DNA from: Vibrio jasicida CAIM 1864 = LMG 25398
GTDB lineage: Bacteria; Pseudomonadota; Gammaproteobacteria; Enterobacterales; Vibrionaceae
Direction of reading: 5' to 3'
Length of the DNA: 64,000 bases
Assembly: GCF_000400365.1 (NCBI RefSeq)
Contig: NZ_BAOG01000036.1
Span: 1 to 64,000 of the forward strand
This document shows positions 36,345 through 44,493 of this stretch, in pieces. How positions within the stretch are numbered: position 1 is the stretch's first letter; each line of letters opens with the position of its first letter. A program made the position numbers and the translations under genes. A model generated the notes under the pieces. The model worked only from the letters and a program-made list of their open reading frames with translations. It was not told the origin of the DNA and made no database searches.

Positions 36345-37778
36345 ATGAGTCCAGAGAAATATCTCCAAGACTGGCAAACAAGCCAAACGATTGCTGAATC
36401 TATTTCCCCTCTTATTGGTAAGCTATATCGTCAAAAAGGAATTGAAGTAGTTCTTTTTGGTAAGACACTTATCAACGCCACCACCATCGACATTCTCAAA
36501 ACTCACCGCATTGCAAGACGTTACACTGGAAGTCCTCTATCTCTTGAACAAACCATGCCGATCATTCAAGCGTTGTGCGAAATGAGCATCTCATCTTGCC
36601 GTGTTGATGTTGGCCAGCTTGCTGGTATGTACTGGAAAGATCACGAAGACACCTCTGCCCTAAACGACTTCTTGCACACAGCTTTGCACGGTGCCCGTGA
36701 TGCTGATTCTTCTTTAGCGGCTCGTGATGTGGTTCTTTATGGTTTCGGTCGCATTGGTCGCCTATTGACTCGCCTCTTGATTGAAAAGAGCGGCCCAGGT
36801 TACCCGCTTCGTTTGCGTGCGATTGTGGTTCGTGGCGGTAAAAAAGGCGACCTTGAAAAACGTGCGAGCCTATTGCGCCGTGACTCTGTACACGGTCAAT
36901 TCAATGGCAGCATCGTTATCGATGAAGACCGCAAAGCCCTCATCATCAACGGCAACTACATTCAAATCATATACGCAAACAACCCAAGTGATGTGGACTA
37001 CTCGGTTTACGGTATTAACGATGCACTTGTTGTTGATAACACCGGTGTTTGGCGTGATGCAGAGGGACTAAGCCAACACCTAGCATGTAGCGGGGCAGAA
37101 AAGGTGCTGCTTACTGCGCCAGGTAAAGGTGAAATCAAGAACGTCGTATTTGGTGTGAATGAATCTGTGATTCAAGAAGATGACACCATCATCTCTGCGG
37201 CGAGTTGTACAACCAACGCCATTACACCGGTCCTTAAAGCGTTAAATGACAAGTATGGTGTTCTTTCGGGTCATATTGAAACGGTACACTCTTATACCAA
37301 CGACCAAAACCTCATCGACAACTTCCACTCTGGCGATCGTCGTGGTCGCAGTGCCTCTTTGAACATGGTTCTCACTTCAACAGGTGCTGCGAAAGCCGTC
37401 GCAAAAGCACTGCCTGAACTAGCTGGTAAGTTATCTGGAAACTCGATTCGCGTCCCTACTCCAAATGTATCAATGGCTGTTGCAAACCTAAACTTAGGTG
37501 AAGATGTAGACCGTGATTCACTGAACGACTACCTGCGTGAAATGGCGTTAAACTCAGAGCTTTCTGCTCAAATAGATTACACAGATTCGACAGAAATCGT
37601 ATCAAGCGACCTAGTTGGATCTCGTCACGCAGGAGTGGTGGACGGACAAGCGACCATCGCACAAGACAAGCGTTGTGTATTGTACATCTGGTACGACAAC
37701 GAATTCGGTTACAGCTGCCAAGTTGTGCACTGTATGGAACAAATGATGGGTGTTCGTTACCAAACATTCCCTCGATAA
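36345..37778 (+). CDS. Glyceraldehyde-3-phosphate dehydrogenase with N-terminal extension
   Basis: 477 residues, about 140 longer than standard GAPDH (about 330-340). The extra N-terminal domain (about 1-125) is mostly helical. The Rossmann fold then begins with GFGRIGR at 133-139. Catalytic Cys288 (AASCTTN) and His315 (IETVHSYTND) are conserved, as is the C-terminal WYDNEFGYS. The enzyme should oxidise glyceraldehyde-3-phosphate or act in the reverse direction; NAD versus NADP preference cannot be told. The start has only a modest ribosome binding site. Confidence 0.9.
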   Translation: MSPEKYLQDWQTSQTIAESISPLIGKLYRQKGIEVVLFGKTLINATTIDILKTHRIARRYTGSPLSLEQTMPIIQALCEMSISSCRVDVGQLAGMYWKDHEDTSALNDFLHTALHGARDADSSLAARDVVLYGFGRIGRLLTRLLIEKSGPGYPLRLRAIVVRGGKKGDLEKRASLLRRDSVHGQFNGSIVIDEDRKALIINGNYIQIIYANNPSDVDYSVYGINDALVVDNTGVWRDAEGLSQHLACSGAEKVLLTAPGKGEIKNVVFGVNESVIQEDDTIISAASCTTNAITPVLKALNDKYGVLSGHIETVHSYTNDQNLIDNFHSGDRRGRSASLNMVLTSTGAAKAVAKALPELAGKLSGNSIRVPTPNVSMAVANLNLGEDVDRDSLNDYLREMALNSELSAQIDYTDSTEIVSSDLVGSRHAGVVDGQATIAQDKRCVLYIWYDNEFGYSCQVVHCMEQMMGVRYQTFPR

Positions 37779-37888
37779 GGTGAAACCTTGCTCCACAACG
37801 TTAACCACAATAGGTAACGAGTAGCACCGCAGCATTTGTTTTTAATAATAAGCGCCCCGCGCATTACTAATAGCTCTTCCCCGTTTAT

Positions 37889-37914
37889 ACGCCTGATGAC
37901 CTCAGGCGTTTTTT
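37889..37914 (+). terminator. Terminator downstream of the GAPDH-like gene
   Basis: ACGCCTGA / TCAGGCGT 8-bp stem with 5-nt loop followed by a T-run and a second T-tract (CGTTTTT), 110 bp past the stop. Confidence 0.85.
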
Positions 37915-38035
37915 CGTTTTTAAGACTCTTTGACATTCCTCAGACATTAATTAACCAACTTGAACGCTATATTCATGTTTCGTTCATGTTCAGAGCACTA
38001 ATATGAACCCATAGATTGAAAGAGAGGTCATGATT

Positions 38036-38257
38036 ATGAATCGAATTATCGTTACTGCACTAGCACTGATTACTGGCTTTTTTACTTTGGTATTTAGCCT
38101 AATCATGGCGATTCCTTTGACCATCGCAGCCCTGATCACTGGTAAACGTATTGAAAAGCGCGTGAAGCAAATGCAGCAAGAAATGCATGAAGAATATGAA
38201 TTCAATACGGGCAAATCCGACGCGATTGAAGGCGAGTTTGAAGAAGTTCGTCGCTAG
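38036..38257 (+). CDS. Small single/double-pass membrane protein (73 aa)
   Basis: 73-residue protein: two short hydrophobic stretches (IIVTALALITGFFTLVFSL and IMAIPLTIAALITG) followed by a basic helix (KRIEKRVKQMQQEMHEE) and an acidic tail. Not recognised beyond being a small membrane protein. The ATG at 38036 has GAGAGG 8 nt upstream; an ATG at 38030 would have spacing too short. It ends at its own terminator (38311-38345). Confidence 0.72.
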   Translation: MNRIIVTALALITGFFTLVFSLIMAIPLTIAALITGKRIEKRVKQMQQEMHEEYEFNTGKSDAIEGEFEEVRR

Positions 38258-38310
38258 CGTTTCTGAAGGTTCCACACTCCCCCTATGTTCCTGAGCAACC
38301 TTCTTTGCTG

Positions 38311-38345
38311 ACATCCTATCTCGTTAAGAGTTAGGATGTTTTTTT
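38311..38345 (+). terminator. Terminator of the small membrane protein gene
   Basis: ACATCCTA / TAGGATGT 8-bp stem with 13-nt loop and seven following T. Confidence 0.8.
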
Positions 38346-38359
38346 GTCTGCCATATACA

Positions 38360-38395
38360 AGAAAGGCTACCATCGCGGTAGCCTTTCTGCTTTTT
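38360..38395. terminator. Strong hairpin downstream of the RhtB gene
   Basis: AGAAAGGCTACC / GGTAGCCTTTCT 12-bp perfect stem with ATCGC loop; T-rich on the right (GCTTTTT) and weakly on the left. Lies between convergent transcription units and probably ends the leftward RhtB transcript. Confidence 0.7.
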
Positions 38396-38415
38396 AAACA
38401 ATGCGTTCAGCTTAA

Positions 38416-39030
38416 TTAAATCGTCACAACCACTCGCACCGCCAATAGCATTAAAACGATGCCGGATAGTCGGTCAATCAATACTGCCTTTGAGCGAATA
38501 CGGTCCACAACGCGCGAGTTAGACAACACCAAGGTAATAAAGGTATACCACAAACCATCGACAACAAATGGCGTCGCGACGATGATCATTTGGTTGCTTA
38601 GATCATTACCTAGTGCAACAAATTGGCTGAACAATGCAATAAAGAACAGTGCGATTTTCGGGCTTAGAATCGAAATAAGAAAACCTTCTCGCGCCGATTG
38701 TAAAACCGTCGTCTCTTCACCAGATTCTAGCTTCGCTGCTACACCACCTTTTGAGCGTAAAGCATTGAAACCGAGATACGCCAAGTAAGCAGCACCTGCC
38801 AAACTGATTGTCTTAAATAGCAATGGGCTTTGTTGAAGTACCACTGCCAAACCTATCAAGGTAATGAACGCATAAATACCAATACCAAACGCGTGCGCCC
38901 ATGCGGTAGCCAAACCATTCACGCGGCCACCAGCTAACGAGTGCTTAGCAACAATCGCTAAACTTGGACCTGGCGACATTGCCCCTAATAAACACACGGT
39001 AAAAAGTGATAACCAAACTGTTAGTGTCAT
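38416..39030 (-). CDS. LysE/RhtB-family amino-acid exporter
   Basis: 204-residue inner-membrane protein with six hydrophobic segments. The LysE/RhtB signature near the N-terminus is present: MSPGPSLAIVAKHSLAGGR, followed by LAYLGFNALRSKGG. The conserved LSPKIALFFIALFSQF segment occupies the middle. Substrate not predictable. Same strand as, and 108 bp downstream of, a LysR-type regulator, so the two may be linked. Confidence 0.9.
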   Translation of the reverse strand: MTLTVWLSLFTVCLLGAMSPGPSLAIVAKHSLAGGRVNGLATAWAHAFGIGIYAFITLIGLAVVLQQSPLLFKTISLAGAAYLAYLGFNALRSKGGVAAKLESGEETTVLQSAREGFLISILSPKIALFFIALFSQFVALGNDLSNQMIIVATPFVVDGLWYTFITLVLSNSRVVDRIRSKAVLIDRLSGIVLMLLAVRVVVTI

Positions 39031-39138
39031 AAGAATCTCCCCTCTTTGACGCTAATCTATCAACGGAACAGGTATAATTAGAAATCAAAGTTTTTCATAC
39101 TAACCATGATTTCAAATCATAACTAAATAATGCATTTA

Positions 39139-40053
39139 TTATCGAATGGAATATTCTGAAATCTGCATGACCGAACGAATCTCTTCCCGCACCCATCTAT
39201 GCGCCGGATCCGTATCGTATTTTGGATGCCACATTAACCAATACTGATGAATAGGCGTTTCGAGAGGCAGTGCTTTATGGGCCAAGTCCCAATGCTTCGC
39301 AAGATTGACCGCAATATGCTCAGGAACCACCATCAGATGTTCACTAGAAACTAAGCGATTGATGGCAGCAGAGAAGAAAGGCACTTTGAACGTAATATGA
39401 CGCATATGACCTAGCTCTCTTAATGCTAAATCGGTGTACGAATCTTTGTCCCCACCACCTGTGACTTTAATGTGGGAGTAAGAAATTAAATCTTCAACAC
39501 TGATGCTGTCTTGCTTTGCTAACGGGTGAGAAGCTTTCATCAAACAAACTGATGAGTCTTCACCAATCTTCACACTGGATACGCCCTGAGGCTTCTCTGG
39601 ATACATGGAAGACGCGATATGAATACCAGTTTCATGAAGCTTATCTAGAAAATCTGGCTGCCACAGTCGGTACGCCATATCTAAATGAGGAGCAAAGCCA
39701 CTCAGATGAGAGGCAATATCAGGGAGGACGTATTGGGCGACATAATCACTCGATGCAAATACTAACTCCGCTTTCCAATCCTCAGGTTCAAAAGGCTTGT
39801 CATCGAGAAGGTGATCGAATTCCGCTAACAAGTCATCTAACTTCTCTTTTAGAAGCAATGCTCTTGGTGTTGGGATCAGTTGGTTACCCTGTCGAACCAA
39901 TAAAGGGTCACCGCACAATTCACGTAACTGCGCTAATTGACGGCTTACCGCCGATTGGGTGATGTACAAACGCTCAGCAGTTCTGCTCACATGGCACTCT
40001 TCAAGTAGGACATGTAAAGAGCGCAGTAGATTCAGGTTGATGTTATTCAGCAC
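39139..40053 (-). CDS. LysR-family transcriptional regulator
   Basis: About 304 residues: N-terminal winged HTH (LNLLRSLHVLLEECHVSRTA, TQSAVSRQLAQLRELCGDPL) and a periplasmic-binding-like effector domain. No ATG is available: starts are GTG at 40071 or GTG at 40053; the latter gives the classical short lead-in and has a nearby GGG. Either way it overlaps the 3' end of the preceding NTF2-like gene (stop at 40043), so translation is probably coupled. Confidence 0.9.
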   Translation of the reverse strand: MLNNINLNLLRSLHVLLEECHVSRTAERLYITQSAVSRQLAQLRELCGDPLLVRQGNQLIPTPRALLLKEKLDDLLAEFDHLLDDKPFEPEDWKAELVFASSDYVAQYVLPDIASHLSGFAPHLDMAYRLWQPDFLDKLHETGIHIASSMYPEKPQGVSSVKIGEDSSVCLMKASHPLAKQDSISVEDLISYSHIKVTGGGDKDSYTDLALRELGHMRHITFKVPFFSAAINRLVSSEHLMVVPEHIAVNLAKHWDLAHKALPLETPIHQYWLMWHPKYDTDPAHRWVREEIRSVMQISEYSIR

Positions 40054-40420
40054 GCTCAACCCATTGAGCACGCCAATCTGCCGCGGCGTAATCTTCCGGC
40101 CAGTATTCCACTTGTTTGCAAATCAGGCCATCACGGACAGTATGAAAAGTAATTACCCTATCCGAACGTACACCATCACTAACGATTACATCGGTAACGA
40201 CTTGATCAGCATCAGCCACGATGCGTTCGATAGTAAAGGTCCATTTCCCGTCCGCAGGATAAGCTGAATTGAGCTCTGCAAAGTTTTTTCTACCTCGAAT
40301 CACTTCTTTAGTTAATGGCCAAATCACGGCGCAGTCAGCTGACAAACACTCTGCCGCCGCATAGAAGTCATTGCTTGCCATTACGTTCCAAAAATTGAGG
40401 ACGATGTCTTTTTCGTTCAT
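40043..40420 (-). CDS. NTF2-like/SnoaL-like protein
   Basis: 125-residue single-domain protein of the cone-shaped NTF2-like fold: helical start (KDIVLNFWNVMASNDFYAAA), a conserved DCAVIWPL strand, GRKNFAELN and strand-rich end. Such proteins act as small enzymes (isomerases, cyclases) or binding domains; no specific activity can be assigned. It overlaps the upstream Lrp-type gene by 4 bases and the downstream LysR gene, so it sits inside a regulator-only operon. Confidence 0.85.
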   Translation of the reverse strand: MNEKDIVLNFWNVMASNDFYAAAECLSADCAVIWPLTKEVIRGRKNFAELNSAYPADGKWTFTIERIVADADQVVTDVIVSDGVRSDRVITFHTVRDGLICKQVEYWPEDYAAADWRAQWVERAE

Positions 40421-40872
40421 TTTACAAACTTACTCCCTGTGGTATTGAAAAACTCCGTTAACACGGTATGTGTCATCACGTTACGAAGCTCTGGATAGCT
40501 TTGGATATAATCTCGAATCTCGTTGAGACGCGCGATATTAGGCACTTCGACAAACAGCATCATATCGGTTTCACCACTAATAGCGTGACACCATTTAACA
40601 CCATCGATTTTATACAGGTCATTAGCGTAATTGTCGCAATGATGGCTAGAAGCGGAGGTATCAAATTTGAGTGCCATGTAAGCACAAATCGTCGACTCTT
40701 TAGATATCGCAATATCGGCATGATAGCCAAGGATGACTTGGTCATTTTCAAGCTTTTTGATCCGAGCTGTCACAGCTGAACGTGACAGGCTAACTTGCTC
40801 TGAGATTTCAGTAATAGAGAGACGGGCGTTCTGCCGTAATAGGTCTATGATCTGATGATCAAATTTGTCCAT
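40417..40872 (-). CDS. Lrp/AsnC-family transcriptional regulator
   Basis: 151 residues with the HTH (DKFDHQIIDLLRQNARLSIT, SRSAVTARIKKLENDQVI) and RAM domain (VKWCHAISGETDMMLFVEVP). Divergent from yjeH with a 176-bp gap, the usual arrangement for an Lrp-type regulator and its amino-acid exporter. First of a three-gene leftward operon with an NTF2-like protein and a LysR regulator. Confidence 0.93.
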   Translation of the reverse strand: MDKFDHQIIDLLRQNARLSITEISEQVSLSRSAVTARIKKLENDQVILGYHADIAISKESTICAYMALKFDTSASSHHCDNYANDLYKIDGVKWCHAISGETDMMLFVEVPNIARLNEIRDYIQSYPELRNVMTHTVLTEFFNTTGSKFVK

Positions 40873-41048
40873 AACATCACCAAGCTTTCCTTAATTTTGC
40901 CATTCTACTCAATTACAACTTATTGAAAACCGACAATTTGCGGTTTATCGGCAAAACAACCGTCATTTTGACGGTCGACAACATCATTTTGCTGTGCAGA
41001 ATTTAGATATGCTTGTGGCTCGCATTACCTAGACGTTCAGAGGTCGTT

Positions 41049-42311
41049 ATGGAACAACTCAAAAAAGACATTACGCTGATATCCGGAATCGGTCAGCTCT
41101 CAACTACCTTAATGGGCACGGGTCTATTTATGATCCCAGCGATTGCCGCTGGCATTGCAGGTCACTTCTCACTTTGGGCTTGGATTATTTTATTCATTGC
41201 CATTTGCCCTATCGCGCTTACCTTCGCTCAGTTAGGCAAACGCTATCCAAGTGCTGGTGGTACAGCATTTTTCGTCCGTAAAGCCTTTAATAGTAAGCTA
41301 GAAAGCAGCGTGGCGTGGTTGTTCGTTAGCGTTATTCCTGTTGGTGTGCCTGCTGCTGTCGCACTTGCTGCAGGCTTTTTACAACAACTGTTACCAGAGT
41401 CCATTAGTAATCACCTTTTCGCTCAAATTCTCACGGTCGCTCTGTTAATGGTGGTCAACTTGCTCGGCACAAAATCTTCTGGTCGCTTACAAACCATTAT
41501 CGCACTGAGCATTTTTGCTCTGGTCGGTGCATTTCTGTGGAAAGGCGATGTTGGTTCTGCCGATTTAACCATGCCTGTCATTACGATGGATTCAACTTGG
41601 TCGATTGCAGCGGCTTTGGGCGTGATGTTCTGGTGTTTTGTTGGAATAGAAGCTTTTGCTCATATGGGCGAAGAGTTTAAGAACCCACAACGGGACTTCC
41701 CGATTGCCATCATCGTTGGTTGTTTTGTTGCAGGAATCACTTACTGGGCATGTTCGGTCGTCATTCTAAAATTTGGTGCTTACGGCAATGCCCAATTCGA
41801 TAGTGCATCGATCCCTTGGCTGAGCGCCCACCTATTTGGTGAAAACGCTAAATGGATAATCAGCGTGGTTGGCTTTTCTGCATGCTTTGCCAGCGTAAAC
41901 CTTTATACGCAAAGCCTTTCTCGAATGGTATGGGCGCAAGCAAGAGAACACAAGCCAACCAGCGCTATCGCGAGAGTGTCGGTTCGAGGCGTTCCAGCAA
42001 ATGCCACTCTCGTTGTTGGTGTTATTTTGCTAGTTTCGTGCGTTATTGGGTCACTATCTGGTTTAGATCTGGAGTTTTTCCTCAAACTCGCGAATGGTAT
42101 TTTTGTTCTGGTCTATCTATTGGCAATGCTTGCTGCTTACAAATTGCTACAAGGTTGGGGAAAGATCCTCGCGGGAATTTCTCTTGTACTGTGTACAGCA
42201 GTATTCATTTGTTTGGGTTGGTCTATGCTCTACGCCGTTACTATTTTTGCCGTGCTCTCTTTACCGTGGAGGCAATGGCGAAAAAAGCACACTAGACGGG
42301 TAACTGAATAA
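41049..42311 (+). CDS. yjeH: YjeH-type amino-acid exporter (APC family)
   Basis: 420 residues with about twelve membrane segments. Similar throughout to E. coli YjeH, which exports methionine and branched-chain amino acids: GIGQLSTTLMGTGLFMIPAI at the start, YPSAGGTAFFV, WLFVSVIPVGVPAAVALAAG, VMFWCFVGIEAFAHMGEEFK. The ATG at 41049 follows a modest ribosome binding site; an earlier in-frame start lacks similarity. Expected to be controlled by the divergent Lrp-type gene. Confidence 0.9.
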   Translation: MEQLKKDITLISGIGQLSTTLMGTGLFMIPAIAAGIAGHFSLWAWIILFIAICPIALTFAQLGKRYPSAGGTAFFVRKAFNSKLESSVAWLFVSVIPVGVPAAVALAAGFLQQLLPESISNHLFAQILTVALLMVVNLLGTKSSGRLQTIIALSIFALVGAFLWKGDVGSADLTMPVITMDSTWSIAAALGVMFWCFVGIEAFAHMGEEFKNPQRDFPIAIIVGCFVAGITYWACSVVILKFGAYGNAQFDSASIPWLSAHLFGENAKWIISVVGFSACFASVNLYTQSLSRMVWAQAREHKPTSAIARVSVRGVPANATLVVGVILLVSCVIGSLSGLDLEFFLKLANGIFVLVYLLAMLAAYKLLQGWGKILAGISLVLCTAVFICLGWSMLYAVTIFAVLSLPWRQWRKKHTRRVTE

Positions 42312-42322
42312 GACCCTACTCC

Positions 42323-43756
42323 TTATTCAAACAACTGAGAGAGTTGCTCAACCAACGCATCAATATCTACTAACGCGACATTGCCATAGCCTAGTACAGC
42401 GCCTTGCCAATCTCGCGTTCTAAAACCTGAATGCTCATAAAAACTCATCGGACGCAGCACAATACCTTTTGACTGAGCGCGCTGCGTCCATTCATGTTCA
42501 TCAATTCCCTGCTGCCACTTTAAAGTAATATGGAGACCAGCAGCCTGACTGATCACCGCAACTCTATCGCCAAAGTGCTTTTCAACCCCCAAACACATTT
42601 GTTCATGCTTAATTTTGTACAGTCGGCGCATTTTTCGGATATGACGCAATAACCCACCTTCAGTGATAAAATCTGCCAACGCTTCTTGTGCGTGCGTAGG
42701 TGAATCACCACTTAACGCATCTTTAACCACCAAACATTGTTCCACTAAACGTTCAGGAACCACAAGGTAGCCAAGCCGCAATCCGTTAAACATCACTTTA
42801 CTGAAAGAACCCACATACAACACGCGATCATCTCGACCCATTTGAGCCGCTAGCCCTTGTAGGCTGGTATAGGGGCGATGAGCAAACTGGAATTCGCTGT
42901 CATAATCGTCCTCGATGATCCAACGTGATTGCTCAACTGCCCAGTTGATGATCTTTCCTCTTTGCTCGGTATTGAGTGTGGTGCCCATCGGATATTGATT
43001 ACTTGGGGTGATATACAGCGCATCGGCATCACTTGTGGTCACCGCTTCCACATCAAAACCTAGTTTCTCTCGTACGAACAAAGGCTCAAATTGATACTGC
43101 TGAAATTGAATCAACTTACGCATTTGTGCGTAGCCCGGTTGCTCCATCAGAACCTTATCACCTTGCTTGAGAACAACCATCGTCGCAATCGACAACGCCT
43201 GCTGCGCCCCAGAGGTAATAATGATGCGCTCTGGGGAGCAATTCACAGAGCGGCTTGATGCAAGGTAGTCAGCTAAAGCACAGCGTAATGCCCAACTGCC
43301 CTGGATATCTTGATTGCCGAGCAAACAGGAACGGGAGAGATGGCGAGCAAGTAACTTTTGCCATTGCGCCATCGGAAACGCCTCCAAATCAGGCACCCCC
43401 GGAGCAAATGCGCGGTTGATGTCAAAGTTGGTTTTCGGTGAAGAGTCCGTCTTGATTGAACTAGGCTCAGGTAAATACTGCTCCGGCAGTTCTACGGCAA
43501 CATAAAAGCCTGAACCTTTTTGACTATTCAAATACCCTTCCGCCACTAGCTGCTCGTAGGCAGAAATCACGGTATTCCTGCTGAGATGAAGCTCTTGTGA
43601 TAGTTTTCGTGTAGAGGGTAGCTTGCCATTCTTCGCCCACAATCCTTGAACAATCTTCTCGCGGATAGCAAAAAACAACGCTTGCTGACGCGTTCCATCA
43701 CTTTCTTTTAAATGCAGGTCACCGATATCAATCAAAGACAAACTGGATCCATCCAT
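42323..43756 (-). CDS. MocR/PdxR-family regulator (GntR-aminotransferase fusion)
   Basis: 477 residues. N-terminal GntR winged HTH (IREKIVQGLWAKNGKLPSTR, LHLSRNTVISAYEQLVAEGY) fused to a type-I aminotransferase-like domain with the PLP-Lys region YVGSFSKVMFNGLRLGY and the IIEDDYDSEFQF Asp/Tyr motif. PdxR proteins sense PLP and control pyridoxine genes; here the divergent gene encodes a PNPOx-like protein, supporting that role. Operator-like repeats lie at 43741-43789. Confidence 0.92.
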   Translation of the reverse strand: MDGSSLSLIDIGDLHLKESDGTRQQALFFAIREKIVQGLWAKNGKLPSTRKLSQELHLSRNTVISAYEQLVAEGYLNSQKGSGFYVAVELPEQYLPEPSSIKTDSSPKTNFDINRAFAPGVPDLEAFPMAQWQKLLARHLSRSCLLGNQDIQGSWALRCALADYLASSRSVNCSPERIIITSGAQQALSIATMVVLKQGDKVLMEQPGYAQMRKLIQFQQYQFEPLFVREKLGFDVEAVTTSDADALYITPSNQYPMGTTLNTEQRGKIINWAVEQSRWIIEDDYDSEFQFAHRPYTSLQGLAAQMGRDDRVLYVGSFSKVMFNGLRLGYLVVPERLVEQCLVVKDALSGDSPTHAQEALADFITEGGLLRHIRKMRRLYKIKHEQMCLGVEKHFGDRVAVISQAAGLHITLKWQQGIDEHEWTQRAQSKGIVLRPMSFYEHSGFRTRDWQGAVLGYGNVALVDIDALVEQLSQLFE

Positions 43757-43789
43757 TAGTTAAAACTGGCTCTCTTTAAGCTACCAGTT
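43741..43789. promoter_or_regulatory. Candidate MocR operator (AACTGG repeats)
   Basis: AACTGG occurs at 43741-43746 and 43764-43769 as direct repeats and is met by its inverse CCAGTT at 43784-43789. A direct repeat plus an inverted copy is the layout seen for MocR/PdxR operators. The first copy lies in the first codons of the regulator itself. Confidence 0.55.
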
Positions 43790-43836
43790 AAACGCTACAT
43801 TGCAATCAAAGACTGAGGAGCAAATAAGGAGAGAAA

Positions 43837-44493
43837 ATGTTATCCAATACTAATAGAACGGAAATTAAGAAAGGCGTACATAAAGCCGTCTCTGATGTTA
43901 GCAAACTGCACGCCATCATAGATGAAAGCCTGATCGCTCATATTGCAATAACAAACGAGTCTGGCCCTGTAGTCATCCCCATGTTGGCATGGCGTGTCGA
44001 TGATTACCTGTATATCCATGGTGCCAACAACAGTCGATTGTTACGCTCACTCAAACAAGGAGTGCAAACGTGCCTTACCTTTACTTTGTTTGATGGTTGG
44101 GTATTGGCTCGAAGTGCGTTTCACCATAGCGCGCATTATCGTAGTGCCGTGGTCTTTGGGCAATTTGAGATGGTGGAGAATAACCTAGAGAAAGACAGGT
44201 TACTGAATCACTTTATCGAACAGATCGCTCCGGGGAGAACGGAAGAAGTTCGTTTGAGTAATGAGAAAGAACTCAAAGCCACCATGCTACTGCGTATTCC
44301 ACTGACCGAAGCATCGGTAAAAATAAGCAATTTTGGCGTCAACGACGATTCAGAAGACATGGATATTCCCGTTTGGGCTGGCGTATTACCGTACCGAACG
44401 GTTGTAGGCCCACTTGAACCGTGTAACGATTTATATGAGGGTATTCAATCGCCCGATTACCGCCAAGCCTACCCTAATCGCTGGTCGGAATAA
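43837..44493 (+). CDS. Pyridoxamine 5'-phosphate oxidase-like flavin-binding protein
   Basis: 218 residues with a split-barrel flavin-reductase/PNPOx-like fold: HAIIDESLIAHIAITNESGP, VIPMLAWRVDDYLYIHGANN, and FDGWVLARSAFHHSAHYRSA where FMN-phosphate contacts are expected. It might act on B6 vitamers or bind FMN/heme; true PdxH activity is not shown. Divergent from a PdxR-like regulator. Its last 20 bp overlap the convergent kinase gene. Confidence 0.85.
   Translation: MLSNTNRTEIKKGVHKAVSDVSKLHAIIDESLIAHIAITNESGPVVIPMLAWRVDDYLYIHGANNSRLLRSLKQGVQTCLTFTLFDGWVLARSAFHHSAHYRSAVVFGQFEMVENNLEKDRLLNHFIEQIAPGRTEEVRLSNEKELKATMLLRIPLTEASVKISNFGVNDDSEDMDIPVWAGVLPYRTVVGPLEPCNDLYEGIQSPDYRQAYPNRWSE

Noticed and set aside
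42184..42200. TTGTACTGTGTACAG inside yjeH, similar to the palindrome upstream of the MATE gene.
   Set aside because: Imperfect symmetry and located well within coding sequence; likely chance.
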